Positions 42,261 to 52,554 of a DNA stretch of 59,941 nt are shown here, piece by piece. The stretch is taken from the NCBI GenBank assembly GCA_022791815.1, contig JAAVZU010000087.1, forward strand, positions 1 through 59,941, given 5' to 3'. Within the stretch, counting starts at the first letter, position 1; the number at the start of each line of letters is the position of its first letter. Below the pieces are notes generated by a model that saw nothing but the letters and a program-made list of their open reading frames with translations, did not search any database and was not told the DNA's origin. A program made the translations under genes and the position numbers. The DNA comes from Lachnospiraceae bacterium. GTDB lineage: Bacteria; Bacillota; Clostridia; Lachnospirales; Lachnospiraceae.

Positions 42261-42642
42261 ATAATCAATGAGGCGAAAAAAAAGCGAAGAGGAGGAGATT
42301 CCAATGGGTTAAGTAAATTCAGTACATAATAGAACAGAAAGGAAGGTATAGTCCACCAGAATAGTATGTTGATGATGTTTCAATAGAATAGAGCAATTTA
42401 ATGTGTTAGGAGGAGGTTCCCTTGGATAGATAGTTTAGCTAAACCTCATATAGATAAGGAAAAGAGAACTGTTGAAATCTAGCGAAAGGAAGGTATGGAC
42501 CACCACAGGATGAATAATTTAACTAATGCACAAATGAAATCTAGCGAAAGAGAGGTACAGACCGCCAAAAGGATATGGATAGAAATACAATAAATGAAAA
42601 TTAAAAGGGCTTTGAATGTGTACAGTTCAGAGCTCTTTTTAT
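42261..42642 (+). ncRNA. candidate non-coding RNA with five GGA-rich repeats
   Basis: A perfect promoter and a terminator (42606-42641) frame about 380 nt with no convincing protein frame. Five related blocks occur. Type A, AGGAGGAGxTTCC, is near 42290 and 42408. Type B, AGCGAAAGGAAGGTATGGACC or close variants, is near 42338, 42481 and 42543; the last two begin with the same GAAATCTAGCGAAAG and are 62 bases apart. Each has a GGA/TCC or GGT/ACC mini-stem. Multiple exposed GGA motifs are a feature of RNAs that titrate CsrA, and they also resemble ribosome sites. A run of very small peptide frames is an alternative. Confidence 0.65.
42606..42641 (+). terminator. terminator of the candidate RNA
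   Basis: An 11-bp stem AGGGCTTTGAA / TTCAGAGCTCT (G-T pairs included) has a 9-nt loop and ends in TTTTT. The next 315 bases before the amidase gene show no further gene. Confidence 0.85.
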
Positions 42643-42959
42643 ATTGTAGGAAAGTGTTCTGTATTTTCTATAATATAAAAATCATTATATGCATTCGCAT
42701 AATAGGGAAATATTGCTTTGCAATTGTGTCTGGTACATAAAGGAAGAAAAGACAAAAGCAAAATTGGGAACTTTTCATGTGGGCTGCCCATATTATTCTA
42801 ATTAGGAAATTGTACTATAATTTTTTTACTATAAAAGGATTGTGAAAAAGTTTATGGAATTAAAAAGGGAGGAAAAATCTTGATTAAGAATATGGGATAA
42901 GATATAATGAGATTGACAGTATTCTCTAAGTGAAGAGGAAAGAAGGGAATGGGTATTTG

Positions 42960-43985
42960 ATGGAAAAAAGAACAATTGCAATAGCATTATGTCTGGGAAT
43001 TGGAGTGCTGACAGCAATTGAAGGATGTAATGGACAAGAAGAGAAAGAAATAGTAAGTTTTGAGAATGCAGGAAATGTGACAAAGCAGCCAGCAACTGAA
43101 AAACCAGAGGAAGTGGAAAAGGATTTTGAAGAGGAAGGAATTACTTTTAAGGGAGTAGATGAAGAAGTATATACTACTACAAAACTTAATGTAAGAGAAC
43201 ATTGCTCCACGGATTCTACAATTGTTAAAATGTTACCAGAGAAAGCAAAGATTAAAAGAATAGGGATAAGTGATATTTGGAGTAAAATTTCAATAAAAGA
43301 GGGAGAGTATTATGTAGCAACCGAGTATCTTAGCAAGAATAAGCCTAAAATGAAAGGGCATATTATAGCTATTGACGCAGGGCATCAGGAGAAGGATAAT
43401 ACAAAGCAGGAAGCTATAGGTCCTGGTGCTACAGAAACAAAGGAGAAAGTCACAAGTGGAACAAAAGGTGTTGTCACAGGGCTTCATGAATATGAGTTGA
43501 CTTTGGAAGTAGCAAAAATGGTAGAAGAACAGCTAAATGAAGAGGGCTATGAAGTTTTTATGGTCAGGGAAACTAATGATTTGAATATGGGGAATAAAGA
43601 AAGGACACAGATGGCGGCAGAAGCAGGGGCAGAAATACTAGTACATTTACATGCTAATGGTTCCAAAGTATCTTCAACAAATGGTGCAATGACTGTATGT
43701 GTAACCAAAGAAAGTCCTTATGCAAAAAAGATATATAAAGATAGCAGAGAGCTTGCTGATGCAGTGATATCCCAATATGTGGATTATACAGGAGCAAAGA
43801 ATAAGGGAGTGTGGGAAACAGATTTAATGATGGGACTTAATTGGTCTAGTATACCAGCTATCAATCTAGAGATGGGATTTATGAGTAATCCAGAAGAAGA
43901 TAAGAAGATGGCAGATAGTGCATATCAAGAGAAGATGGCACAGGGGATTGTTGCTGGAATTAAATTATATTTTGAGGAGGATTAA
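42960..43985 (+). CDS. N-acetylmuramoyl-L-alanine amidase with SH3-like domain
   Basis: The start is the ATG at 42960 behind AGAAGGGA. About 341 residues. A lipoprotein-like signal (LCLGIGVLTAIEGC) is followed by a bacterial SH3 domain (TKLNVREHCSTDSTIVKML, about residues 80-130), then the Amidase_3 zinc domain. Zinc ligands and catalytic residues are in IIAIDAGHQE (His near 145), Glu in HEYELTLEVAKMV, His in LVHLHANGS and Glu in INLEMGFMSN. It cuts the bond between the glycan and the stem peptide in the wall. A solo gene. Confidence 0.92.
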   Translation: MEKRTIAIALCLGIGVLTAIEGCNGQEEKEIVSFENAGNVTKQPATEKPEEVEKDFEEEGITFKGVDEEVYTTTKLNVREHCSTDSTIVKMLPEKAKIKRIGISDIWSKISIKEGEYYVATEYLSKNKPKMKGHIIAIDAGHQEKDNTKQEAIGPGATETKEKVTSGTKGVVTGLHEYELTLEVAKMVEEQLNEEGYEVFMVRETNDLNMGNKERTQMAAEAGAEILVHLHANGSKVSSTNGAMTVCVTKESPYAKKIYKDSRELADAVISQYVDYTGAKNKGVWETDLMMGLNWSSIPAINLEMGFMSNPEEDKKMADSAYQEKMAQGIVAGIKLYFEED

Positions 43986-44056
43986 ATAGAATAGTAAAAT
44001 TTGAGTAAAGAATACTAACAGATTATTTTATGTTTTTTGGAAAAGGAGGAGATTGG

Positions 44057-45016
44057 ATGGATTTCGAGATGGCAACCAGGCAGATAAGGGCGGTTAAAGA
44101 AAATATTGAAAAGGTCATTATTGGAAAAGGAAAGGTTATTGAGCAGGTATTAACAGTATTACTTGCAGGAGGGAATATACTTTTAGAGGATGTGCCAGGA
44201 ACAGGAAAAACTATGTTATCTAAGGCTCTCGCAAAATCCATTCAGGGAGAATTCCGAAGAATACAATTTACTGCGGATTTGCTTCCTTCTGATGTGACAG
44301 GACTCCATTTTTATAACCAGAAAACAGGAGAATTTGTGTTACAGAAAGGGCCTGTTTTTTCTAATATCTTATTAGCTGATGAAATTAACCGTGCTACTCC
44401 AAGAACCCAATCTAGTTTGTTGGAATGTATGGAGGAGAAACAGGTTACCATTGATGGTGAGACGTTGAGATTAGACAAGCCTTTCTTTGTGATTGCTACA
44501 GAGAATCCAGTAGAAACTACAGGAACTTTTCCTTTACCAGAGGCTCAGCTTGACCGTTTTATGATGAAAATTTCTGTGGGGTTACCTGATTTTGAAGAAG
44601 AAAAAATACTCATGGAACGTTTTCTTGCAGCAAATCCTTTTGAAACACTTATACCTGTGATTACAACGGAAGAATTATTGGAAATACAAGATAAAGTGAA
44701 ACAGGTTTTTATTAGTGAGGTAGCAAGGGATTATTTGTTAAAAATAATATTTGCGACTAGAAGTCATCGCAAAATTCGTATGGGAGTAAGTCCAAGAGGA
44801 ACGCTGGCTTTTTTAAGAACCCTTCAGGCATACGCTTTGATACAAGGAAGGGAGTTTGTAGTGCCAGAGGACATAAAATATTTGGCACCGTTTGTATTAG
44901 AACATCGTTTAGTTATGACAGGCAGTTATGGAAGTCAAGGAGATAAGGAAGGCATTATTTCTGAATTGTTAACTGGGATTCCGGTTCCGACAGAAGAATT
45001 TTTGGAAAGAAAGTAA
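44057..45016 (+). CDS. MoxR-family AAA+ ATPase
   Basis: The start is the ATG at 44057, eight bases after AAAAGGAGGAG. About 319 residues. Walker A is LEDVPGTGKTML, Walker B is ILLADEINRATPRTQSSLLE, sensor 1 is VIATENPVETTGTFPLPEAQ, and the arginine-finger LDRF and sensor 2 SPRGTLAFL follow. MoxR ATPases act as chaperones, usually with the DUF58 (von Willebrand-like) protein encoded next, as here. It lies 215 bases before that gene rather than overlapping it. Confidence 0.95.
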   Translation: MDFEMATRQIRAVKENIEKVIIGKGKVIEQVLTVLLAGGNILLEDVPGTGKTMLSKALAKSIQGEFRRIQFTADLLPSDVTGLHFYNQKTGEFVLQKGPVFSNILLADEINRATPRTQSSLLECMEEKQVTIDGETLRLDKPFFVIATENPVETTGTFPLPEAQLDRFMMKISVGLPDFEEEKILMERFLAANPFETLIPVITTEELLEIQDKVKQVFISEVARDYLLKIIFATRSHRKIRMGVSPRGTLAFLRTLQAYALIQGREFVVPEDIKYLAPFVLEHRLVMTGSYGSQGDKEGIISELLTGIPVPTEEFLERK

Positions 45017-45231
45017 TTTTGTTAAAAGATTATTAGCTGATACAAATAATAAATGGGTAGTTAAGAAACTCTTATTAGTTTAAATTATTTTGTGCAGATT
45101 TATATATTTTAAGAAAAATGCTTTCGAGAACAAAGTGAGAACATGCTTTGTGTTGATATGTGGACTTTGCATAAAACGAGGAGAGTAAATTAAGTTTTTC
45201 AATCACCTAAATAATAAAGGGGGAAGGAGAA

Positions 45232-46350
45232 ATGCGGATTTTTCTTTTGTTGTTTGTTGGATATATTATATTTTTCTTGTTTGAGTATATATTTCGGAAA
45301 CAATGGAAAAAACATTTGTCAATTTCCCTTAATTCAAGGAAAGATTATTTGTATGAAGGGGAAAAGATAGAGTTAGAGGAAGAAATAAAGAATCAAAAAT
45401 TTCTTCCTATTCCAGCAATAAAAATAAAGTTTGCGGTAGATCGTTCATGGATTGATTTGGAAAATGTCAATGTAAATAATGTCACAGACCAATATTATCG
45501 TAATGATTTGTTATCTGTGGGAAGTTATGAACAAATACAAAGGAATTTAAAGTTTACCTGTTCAAAGCGGGGATATTATGTATTAGGGGATGTAGATGTA
45601 TTTGTCAGTAACTTCTTTTTCAATAGGGAATATGTATTTCGGATAAAAAAGGAACAATGGGTGTATGTTTTTCCGAGGAGATGTCATTCAAAGGAATTGG
45701 AGTTTGTATATAAGAATATTATAGGAGAAATATACACTAGGCGTAACTTATTAGAAGATCCTTTTTCTTTTGCTGGGATTCGGGATTATCAAAGCTATGA
45801 TGGCATGAATAAAGTGAATTGGAAAGCTTCAGCAAAGACAGGAAGACTTAAGGTAAATCGTTTAGAGTCGACCACAGATATATCCATACATATAGTTTTG
45901 TATTTTCAGGAGCATAACGGATTTTGGGATTCAGAAATAGAGGAATATTTGATACGATTAGCAGCTACTATGGCAGAAAGTTTTTTGAAAGATGGAATAC
46001 AAGTGGCTTTGTCTAGTAATGGATGTGATGTAGAAACGAAAATGCAGGTTGGTGTCAAACATGGTGCAGGCGAACATCATATTGAAAGCATAGACAGAGG
46101 ATTGGCACGAATTGATTTAAGTCAGGGAGGAAGTAAAATAATAGATTTTACTTCTATATTTGAAGAAGAAAAAGACTTGGTTATATTGTTGACGGATTGT
46201 CAATCAGAGAATTTTATGGAACAGTTGACGAAGGCAGTACCAAGAGAAAAGTCTTTTTTTTGGATACTTCCTTATTATCGTTCCAATATCATTGCTATAA
46301 AAGAGGACTTAAGGAAGAATGTGATCACAATATGTGTAGAAGAGTCTTGA
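45232..46350 (+). CDS. DUF58 protein (MoxR partner)
   Basis: This 372-residue protein has one N-terminal membrane helix (FLLLFVGYIIFFLFEYIF). Then comes a beta-rich outside-like segment, and the DUF58 core from about residue 180: DPFSFAGIRDYQSYDGMNKVNWKAS, read here as the AGIRDYQ and NWKASAKTG landmarks. This core resembles a von Willebrand factor A fold. The preceding MoxR ATPase and following DUF4129-like gene make the usual MoxR/DUF58 operon. GGGGGAAGGAG precedes the ATG. Confidence 0.9.
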   Translation: MRIFLLLFVGYIIFFLFEYIFRKQWKKHLSISLNSRKDYLYEGEKIELEEEIKNQKFLPIPAIKIKFAVDRSWIDLENVNVNNVTDQYYRNDLLSVGSYEQIQRNLKFTCSKRGYYVLGDVDVFVSNFFFNREYVFRIKKEQWVYVFPRRCHSKELEFVYKNIIGEIYTRRNLLEDPFSFAGIRDYQSYDGMNKVNWKASAKTGRLKVNRLESTTDISIHIVLYFQEHNGFWDSEIEEYLIRLAATMAESFLKDGIQVALSSNGCDVETKMQVGVKHGAGEHHIESIDRGLARIDLSQGGSKIIDFTSIFEEEKDLVILLTDCQSENFMEQLTKAVPREKSFFWILPYYRSNIIAIKEDLRKNVITICVEES

Positions 46351-46410
46351 TTTATAATTATTTAGATGTTGAATAATTATCCTGATTACTTTCTGAATGG
46401 GGGATGCAGA

Positions 46411-47709
46411 ATGGAGAAACTAGAAAAAAATTTCAATCGAAAAACAGAGTTTGTAAATATTATACAATTATTTTTATTGGGATATTATAATCTTTATGTA
46501 TTGGATATGGTAATATGTCAAAATAGTTCCCATTACCCGATTCTTATTTTCGTTGCTGTCTGCTTTTCTTTTTGGACAAGAGAGAAAGTGGATAAGTTAT
46601 ATATATTTTTTTTAACACGGATTGGAGTAGTTTTTTTTGGTATAGTGATTGGTCGGAATGAAAAGGAAAAGCTGCTTTTTGCTTTTGCAGGTGTTGTGAT
46701 ATCATTAGTTTCCTGGTACCGCAGGATATATACAAATCAAAATATATATATGGAAAATATAGCATTATTGTGGTTGGTACTATTGCTTCCAGGATATTTA
46801 TTTATGAGTATTTATGGAAAACAAGATACAACAGATGTTTTATTGGGAGTAAGTGTGCTTTTTATATGGTTATATTATTTAAATAAATTCCAGAACAATC
46901 AAGAAAAATATATTATAAATAATAAAAAAACAGTAGGAATTATGCAGAATCAGGAGATAAAAAGTAATAGCAGCAAAGGAATACTGTTTTTTTTAGTTTG
47001 CAGTTTGGTTACATTGTTTTTGGTATCGGGATTATATTTTAAGGAATTAGAAGAAATAATTGGGAATACAATATTTCGCTTTTTTAAGTGGATTTTAGAG
47101 ATATTAACTAATGTAAAAGAGGAAGAGTATATTCCACAAGAAGTTATAGAAACACCAATACCTCAAATGGAAGGAGAGGGGTATGGAGAAGTGATTCAAG
47201 GTTCAGAGTGGCTTAGGCAATTTTTTAAAGCACTAGAACATATTCTTTGGGGTGTTGTAGAAATAATTTTGGTGATTTTTATAATTTTTGTACTGTTTTC
47301 TATTGTTTATGGAATTTGGTATGCATTTTATCACAAAGGAAAGCAAACAGAAAATGATATTTTACAACGGGAAAATATAGTTGTAAAAAAGGTGAAAAAG
47401 GAACCAATAAAGGAACAGAAGAAGAAAGGAGTTTGGTTTTTCCGAAATCCAAATCAAAAAATCCGACATTTATTTTATACAGAAATAAAGGAATATAGGA
47501 AAGGAAATGACAGTGCAGAATATATGACTGCTACAGAACTTGCAAAACAAGTATGTGACGAACGGAAAAAGGTTGTGCAATATTTGCTGCCATATTATCA
47601 ACAGGCAAGATATAGTAAGAAAGGAGTTACAAAAGAAGACCTGGACAATTGTGTTAGATATAGGAAAGATGCAAAAAGAATTTTAAGCAGAAATAGAAAA
47701 GATGTGTGA
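46411..47709 (+). CDS. membrane protein with C-terminal DUF4129-like domain
   Basis: The start is likely the ATG at 46411 after GGGGGATG. The product of 432 residues has several N-terminal membrane helices (about residues 10-150), two more near 200 and 295, and a cytoplasmic C-terminus. That C-terminus, with FYTEIKEYRKG, the MTATELAKQV segment and YYQQARYSKKGVTKEDL, has the layout of DUF4129, usually fused to or beside TgpA-type transglutaminases. No transglutaminase core is present here, although a secreted one occurs 6 kb upstream. It follows DUF58 by 60 bases. Confidence 0.72.
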   Translation: MEKLEKNFNRKTEFVNIIQLFLLGYYNLYVLDMVICQNSSHYPILIFVAVCFSFWTREKVDKLYIFFLTRIGVVFFGIVIGRNEKEKLLFAFAGVVISLVSWYRRIYTNQNIYMENIALLWLVLLLPGYLFMSIYGKQDTTDVLLGVSVLFIWLYYLNKFQNNQEKYIINNKKTVGIMQNQEIKSNSSKGILFFLVCSLVTLFLVSGLYFKELEEIIGNTIFRFFKWILEILTNVKEEEYIPQEVIETPIPQMEGEGYGEVIQGSEWLRQFFKALEHILWGVVEIILVIFIIFVLFSIVYGIWYAFYHKGKQTENDILQRENIVVKKVKKEPIKEQKKKGVWFFRNPNQKIRHLFYTEIKEYRKGNDSAEYMTATELAKQVCDERKKVVQYLLPYYQQARYSKKGVTKEDLDNCVRYRKDAKRILSRNRKDV

Positions 47710-47953
47710 AAAATATACAAATGGATTGAAAAAAAGGAGGGGGAATGTTAATATATAGTTAAGCATTATTCGTGGCAGTGAAAATTTTATTGTGCATTAT
47801 GTGAGAATGATGAATGAAAATATTAGAGGTTTAGGGGGCAGAAGTAAAGTGATGATTGCAGACAGGTTACACTGTTAAGTGGCTTCTAGCTGCGATAGCA
47901 GTGGTTTGCGATATAGGACATGAATAATTGTGTATTGAACAGGGGGCAGAATT

Positions 47954-50419
47954 ATGAACTTACGAAAAAAACAAAGTGGTGTTCAAGGTACGAAAAAAAG
48001 AAAAGAAGAATTAGATACAAGTAAATTAAAAGCATCAGAAACAAAGGCTAAAAAGGAAAAAAGGGAGAAAGGGTTACAAAAATTGGTAAAGAGGGACAAG
48101 AAAATACCTCAAATACCTAAAGGATTCAAAAAAACAAGAGATTCAAAATTGCCAATAGAGACGGGTGTGGCAAAAGAAAACAAGAAAAGTTTTAAGAAAT
48201 TGTCTATACCAGCTTTTAGGAGTTTGAGTAAGAAGAAAGAGAAAAATAATGAAAAACAAGAAAGCATTTCATTAAGAGACAGATTTTCAAGAAACAAGAG
48301 ACAAGAAAATTTCCAACAGGGTGAGTTTAAACGGGTAGAGAGGGTTGCCTGGTATAGAGGGATACAGGTAAAGTTATGGAGTATTGTATTTATTCCTATT
48401 TTATTCCTTATTATATTAGGTATTGTTTCTACATCTAAAGCATCAACTGGTATTATGGAAAGTTATACTAGTTCTCTCTCAAAGGCGATTGGATTGACTG
48501 CAGACTACTATGATTTTATTTTTTCTACAGTACGAAGTAATTATAATGCTTTGTTAAAAGAAAATGGATTGAAGGGTTATGTAAATGGTGTTATGCAGAA
48601 AATGGGTGATGAAGATAGTGATAAATTTTATAATGATATGTATAAGCAGTTTCAGAGTGATGTATCAGAAAATAAGTTTTTAAATAATGTTTATGTACTT
48701 ACGGATGATGATAAATCCATTACCACTAGTGGGGCTGAGAAAGATAAAATTCTTACAGACCTTTGTAATACCAAACAGGGGGCTGAAGCCATGGAAGATG
48801 AAGAGAATACATTTTATTACTATGGTACAGTGCCAGAATTAGATGAGGGATTGAACACTAGCACAGAAGAATATGCTGTTCGTATGATGCGTAAAGTTAC
48901 AGGTAGTGGTAGTGAAGAAAATGGACTCAAAGGTGGTATTATTGTTCTGGATTTAACCCGAACACAAATTGAGAGTGTAATTGGGAAATTAAATATTGGA
49001 GATGGAAGTATTTCGGCATTGATTACTAGAGATGGACAGGAGATTTATGGAACAGATGCAAATATAGAAGAAGGTAAAACAAATTTTGTAGGGCAAGATT
49101 TCTACACACAAGCAATAGAAGAATTAAATGACGAAGAAACAATGCTTCAAAAAAATATTAAGGTAGGAGGAAAAGATTATTTCTTTGTAATGTCAAAGAT
49201 TGGTGAAACAAAATGCTCAATTTGTTACATGGTTCCGCAATCTGTTATCAATGAACAGGCATCTGATATTAAAATGATTACAATATTTTTGGTAATTGTT
49301 TCAATTATTGTGGCTGGATTTATTGGAATCATTGTGGCACAAGGAATTAGTAAAACAATTTCCAGTTTCCTAAAACAGATTAACAAGGTTTCAAAAGGAG
49401 ATTTAACAGTTAAGGTTTACACCAAACGTAAAGATGAGTTTGCAGTATTAGCAACTGGAATTAGTGATATGATTGCCCATACAAAGCACTTGATACAGAA
49501 AGTGGAAGTGGTTAGTACAGAACTGACCCATATTTCAAAACAGGTAATAGAAAGTTCAGAGATGTTTTTAAAATCATCAAAAGGAATTGAAAATTCAGTT
49601 AATGAAATTGAAGTTGGTACAAATAGTCAGGCAAAACATTCTGTAAATTGTCTGGAAGAGATGGATCATTTATCAAAGCGTATTCAAAATGTAAGTGAAA
49701 ATACACAGAAGATTAGTGATATTGCTACTGGTACTAACCAATCTATTCATAGTGGTATGGAGATCATGGAGATTCTGAATGATAAGAGCCAATCTACAGC
49801 AGAAATTACAAATGTAGTGATTGAAGGAATTGAAAATTTAGAGAAACAATCCCGTTCTATTGGACAGATTATAGGGGCAATCAATGACATTGCATCTGAG
49901 ACTAATTTATTATCATTAAATGCATCTATTGAGGCAGCAAGAGCAGGAGCGGCAGGGCGAGGTTTTTCTGTAGTAGCAACAGAGATTCGTAAACTTGCAG
50001 ATCAGTCTATGGATTCAGCGAAAGAGATTCAAAATATTGTAAATGAAATTACAAATAATACACAATATGTGGTAGAAACTGCAAAACAGGCAGATAATAT
50101 TGTGCAGGAACAACAAAAAGCTGTAAAAGATACTACAGAGGCATTTGAAATTATGCAGCAACAGGTTAGAGTTTTGATGAATGAATTAGAGAGTATTCTT
50201 GCTGGGGTGCAGGAAATGGAAGAAACTAGACATGCAACTCTGACTGCAATTGAAGAAATATCAGCTGTATCAGAAGAAACAGCTGCATCTGCAGAGGAGG
50301 TATCAAATGTAGTTGAAAAACAATTAGATGTGGTAGAAGAATTGAGTGGAAATTCAGAACATCTATCAACTTCAGCAGATGAGCTGTCAAAGGCAATTAA
50401 TCAATTTATTATTCGTTAA
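47954..50419 (+). CDS. methyl-accepting chemotaxis protein with a long basic N-terminal extension
   Basis: The protein has 821 residues. Residues 1-135 are very rich in Lys and Arg and should be cytoplasmic and disordered. The first membrane helix is near residues 139-160 ([19 protein letters not shown]), and an outside sensor of about 275 residues with Cache-like features ([17 protein letters not shown]) follows. The second helix is near 440-463, then a HAMP linker, and the coiled-coil signalling domain with its hairpin tip [16 protein letters not shown]. No cheW/cheA genes are nearby. The N-terminal extension is unusual, since most receptors start within about 15 residues of the first helix. 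Confidence 0.93.
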   Translation: MNLRKKQSGVQGTKKRKEELDTSKLKASETKAKKEKREKGLQKLVKRDKKIPQIPKGFKKTRDSKLPIETGVAKENKKSFKKLSIPAFRSLSKKKEKNNEKQESISLRDRFSRNKRQENFQQGEFKRVERVAWYRGIQVKLWSIVFIPILFLIILGIVSTSKASTGIMESYTSSLSKAIGLTADYYDFIFSTVRSNYNALLKENGLKGYVNGVMQKMGDEDSDKFYNDMYKQFQSDVSENKFLNNVYVLTDDDKSITTSGAEKDKILTDLCNTKQGAEAMEDEENTFYYYGTVPELDEGLNTSTEEYAVRMMRKVTGSGSEENGLKGGIIVLDLTRTQIESVIGKLNIGDGSISALITRDGQEIYGTDANIEEGKTNFVGQDFYTQAIEELNDEETMLQKNIKVGGKDYFFVMSKIGETKCSICYMVPQSVINEQASDIKMITIFLVIVSIIVAGFIGIIVAQGISKTISSFLKQINKVSKGDLTVKVYTKRKDEFAVLATGISDMIAHTKHLIQKVEVVSTELTHISKQVIESSEMFLKSSKGIENSVNEIEVGTNSQAKHSVNCLEEMDHLSKRIQNVSENTQKISDIATGTNQSIHSGMEIMEILNDKSQSTAEITNVVIEGIENLEKQSRSIGQIIGAINDIASETNLLSLNASIEAARAGAAGRGFSVVATEIRKLADQSMDSAKEIQNIVNEITNNTQYVVETAKQADNIVQEQQKAVKDTTEAFEIMQQQVRVLMNELESILAGVQEMEETRHATLTAIEEISAVSEETAASAEEVSNVVEKQLDVVEELSGNSEHLSTSADELSKAINQFIIR

Positions 50420-50453
50420 GTAAAATTATAATAGGAATTTATGAGAATGATTA

Positions 50454-50487
50454 AGAGAACCAGAGGAAACTTTGGTTCTTTTTTTGC
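50454..50487 (+). terminator. terminator after the chemoreceptor gene
   Basis: AGAACCA pairs with TGGTTCT across a purine-rich loop, followed by seven T. The 155-base gap that follows holds only a small TTGCC/GGCAA hairpin. Confidence 0.82.
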
Positions 50488-50642
50488 ATATATATCAGAT
50501 GAGAGATAATTACTGCCTTTATAGGTGGTGTGTAATAGTATTACAGTAAAACGTTTATGTTGCCTTTGGCAACTTCACCATGAATGAAAGGAAAAAATAA
50601 GCAGACACAAATTTTTTTATATAGTGTGTTTGCGTCTGTCAA

Positions 50643-51590
50643 ATGCATAGATATTTGTGCTTGATAGACTTGGTACAAATTATGGAATTAATCGAGATTG
50701 GATTATACCCTGATATAAAAAAGAAAAGTGTGTGGTGTGAATGGAGAAGAAGATATTTGCGATATAGAAATAGATGGATAAAAAATAAAAAAAATGGATA
50801 TGGAACAGAATGGCGTGAAATTATACTGCCTGCAAGTTGGGATGAGGGAAAAAAAATGGGAGAGGAGTGGTTTTGGAAAGAATTAAAAAGGATACAGTTA
50901 CTATATCCAGATTCCATTTATTATTACACACCAGAAGTTTGTCGGATATTTGGATTGGCAGAATATCGTAAACAATGGATATCATGGTATTTTTTGTTTC
51001 CACAAATATGGAATGAATTAGAAAAAATATTTCAATTGGAAGGTCAAAAAAAGGATATGGTTGTTTGTGATACAAAGGATGATAAAGCAAAGTTTTTAAC
51101 TTCCAAACTTATTGACAGGGCAAGAAAGATAGAAATCTGTACTAGAAACAGGGAGAAATGGGATCAGTTTTCAAAATTTTGTTATGAAAATTCTGGTTTG
51201 GTATTAGAATTTTCAGAAGAAATGCCTAAGTTTGAAAAAATGGAAGAAGAAAAGATAGTATGGGATATGGAAGGAAAATTTTATAAAAGTTATCCTGCCT
51301 GGGAGAAAAGTCATATTATTATTGCGTTAGGTATGAAAGCAGAAAGCATAGAGTATTTGCGGTATCGTTTGGCATTAGGCAAAGTAATATATGGGTATGA
51401 AGAAACTATTCAAGGACAGGTAATTTCTCACAAGTTTTCTTCTCTGCTTATGCAGAGTATTAACTGGCGGATTTGTCAGCTTGGCAGATCTGAATGTATA
51501 TATTTTGATGATAAGGAAATGTGGGGTATTACTTTGTATTATCAGTGGAAATTAGAGCATATCAAGAGATTGACAATGAGCCTTGAATAG
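50643..51590 (+). CDS. hypothetical protein
   Basis: Up to 315 residues; I do not recognise the family. The ATG at 50643 and the in-frame ATG at 50682 both lack a clear ribosome site, so the start is uncertain. The sequence is basic and aromatic in its N-third (WCEWRRRYLRYRNRW), with a possible alternating-strand region later (KDMVVCDTKDDKAKFLTS, KIEICTRNREKW), which could be a Rossmann-like fold. No signal peptide or membrane helix. It precedes greA by about 90 bases in the same direction. A lineage-specific cytoplasmic protein is the fair reading. Confidence 0.7.
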   Translation: MHRYLCLIDLVQIMELIEIGLYPDIKKKSVWCEWRRRYLRYRNRWIKNKKNGYGTEWREIILPASWDEGKKMGEEWFWKELKRIQLLYPDSIYYYTPEVCRIFGLAEYRKQWISWYFLFPQIWNELEKIFQLEGQKKDMVVCDTKDDKAKFLTSKLIDRARKIEICTRNREKWDQFSKFCYENSGLVLEFSEEMPKFEKMEEEKIVWDMEGKFYKSYPAWEKSHIIIALGMKAESIEYLRYRLALGKVIYGYEETIQGQVISHKFSSLLMQSINWRICQLGRSECIYFDDKEMWGITLYYQWKLEHIKRLTMSLE

Positions 51591-51677
51591 GCTATAATAC
51601 AATGAAGTTAGTATGCGTTGTTATTGCCGAAAGTGACATGGATGTTTACAATAGGAATAGATTGGAGGATAAATGAA

Positions 51678-52160
51678 ATGGCAGATAAGAAGAATATTTT
51701 AACTCTTGAAGGACTAAAAACCTTAGAAGATGAGTTACAGGATTTAAAAGTAAACCGAAGACATGAAGTGGCTGAGAAGATTAAGGAAGCCAGAGAACAA
51801 GGTGACTTATCTGAGAATGCAGAATATGATGCAGCAAAAGATGAACAAAGAGATATTGAGGCAAGAATTGAAGAAATTGAGAAGATTTTAAAGAATGCAG
51901 AAGTTGTTGCAGATGAAGATGTGGATTTGAATAAAATCAGTATTGGATGTAGAGTAAAGATTCTGGATATGGAGTTTAATGATGAACTTGTTTATCGAAT
52001 TGTGGGTTCTACAGAGGCAAACAGTTTAAAAGGAAAGATTTCCAATGAATCTCCAGTAGGAAGGGCATTGATTGGTGCGAAAAAAGGGCAGACCATTGAA
52101 GTAGAGACACAGGTTGGTGTATTAAAATATAAGATTTTAGAGATTGAAAGATCAAATTAG
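51678..52160 (+). CDS. greA: transcription elongation factor GreA
   Basis: The start is the ATG at 51678 (MADKKNILT), nine bases after GGAGG; longer in-frame starts are not needed. The 160 residues match family length. The N-terminal coiled coil contains LSENAEYDAAKDEQ, with the acidic tip residues that reach into RNA polymerase. The C-terminal FKBP-like domain has GKISNESPVGRALIGAKKG. GreA rescues stalled polymerase by stimulating RNA cleavage. It lies upstream of lysS, as in many Firmicutes. Confidence 0.96.
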   Translation: MADKKNILTLEGLKTLEDELQDLKVNRRHEVAEKIKEAREQGDLSENAEYDAAKDEQRDIEARIEEIEKILKNAEVVADEDVDLNKISIGCRVKILDMEFNDELVYRIVGSTEANSLKGKISNESPVGRALIGAKKGQTIEVETQVGVLKYKILEIERSN

Positions 52161-52341
52161 TGTAATAAGTTTAAGTATATTTTAGATATTTTTAGGCTTA
52201 ATTTATACTTAATAGGTTGAGTAATGAAAATAGTAGATAGGTAAATTTGTAAGTAACTCCTAATTGTGGAAACAGTATTCTACAATATAGTACATGAATA
52301 GCTGAGTTTTATATCTGTTATTTATCATAATAGTTCAGGTA

Positions 52342-52366
52342 GGTCTGTGCATTTACTGCACAGACC
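52342..52366. repeat. perfect hairpin without T-run
   Basis: A 9-bp stem GGTCTGTGC / GCACAGACC has a 7-nt loop. It lies in the gap between greA and lysS; no T-run follows, so it is not a normal terminator. Confidence 0.6.
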
Positions 52367-52470
52367 ATATGAAAAAATGATGGATGCAATTATCTGGTTT
52401 TATTGCGAAACTAATTTCAATAGCCAGATGCCTGTAACTGTAGTATCTGAATTGTTACTATTCATCATAT

Positions 52471-52554
52471 AAAAGTATATGTACAACTTTTACCTACGGC
52501 GGTGTCGCCAAAAGCGGTATGTAAGCTTGCTATACAACTTGTACACATACTTTT
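52471..52554. repeat. 84-nt inverted repeat upstream of lysS
   Basis: Arms of 16 bases, AAAAGTATATGTACAA and TTGTACACATACTTTT, pair at all but one position (a possible wobble). They enclose a GGCG/CGCC hairpin and a GTAT...ATAC stem. It sits about 70 bases before the lysS start. It lacks the T-box consensus and the T-run of a terminator, so its function is unclear. Confidence 0.65.

Noticed and set aside
42261-42642. RNase P RNA, tmRNA or SRP RNA
   Set aside because: The conserved cores of these RNAs (such as GAGGAAAGTCC for RNase P) are absent.
47710-47953. c-di-GMP riboswitch before the chemoreceptor gene
   Set aside because: Some suggestive GC-rich words, but the conserved aptamer core is not present.
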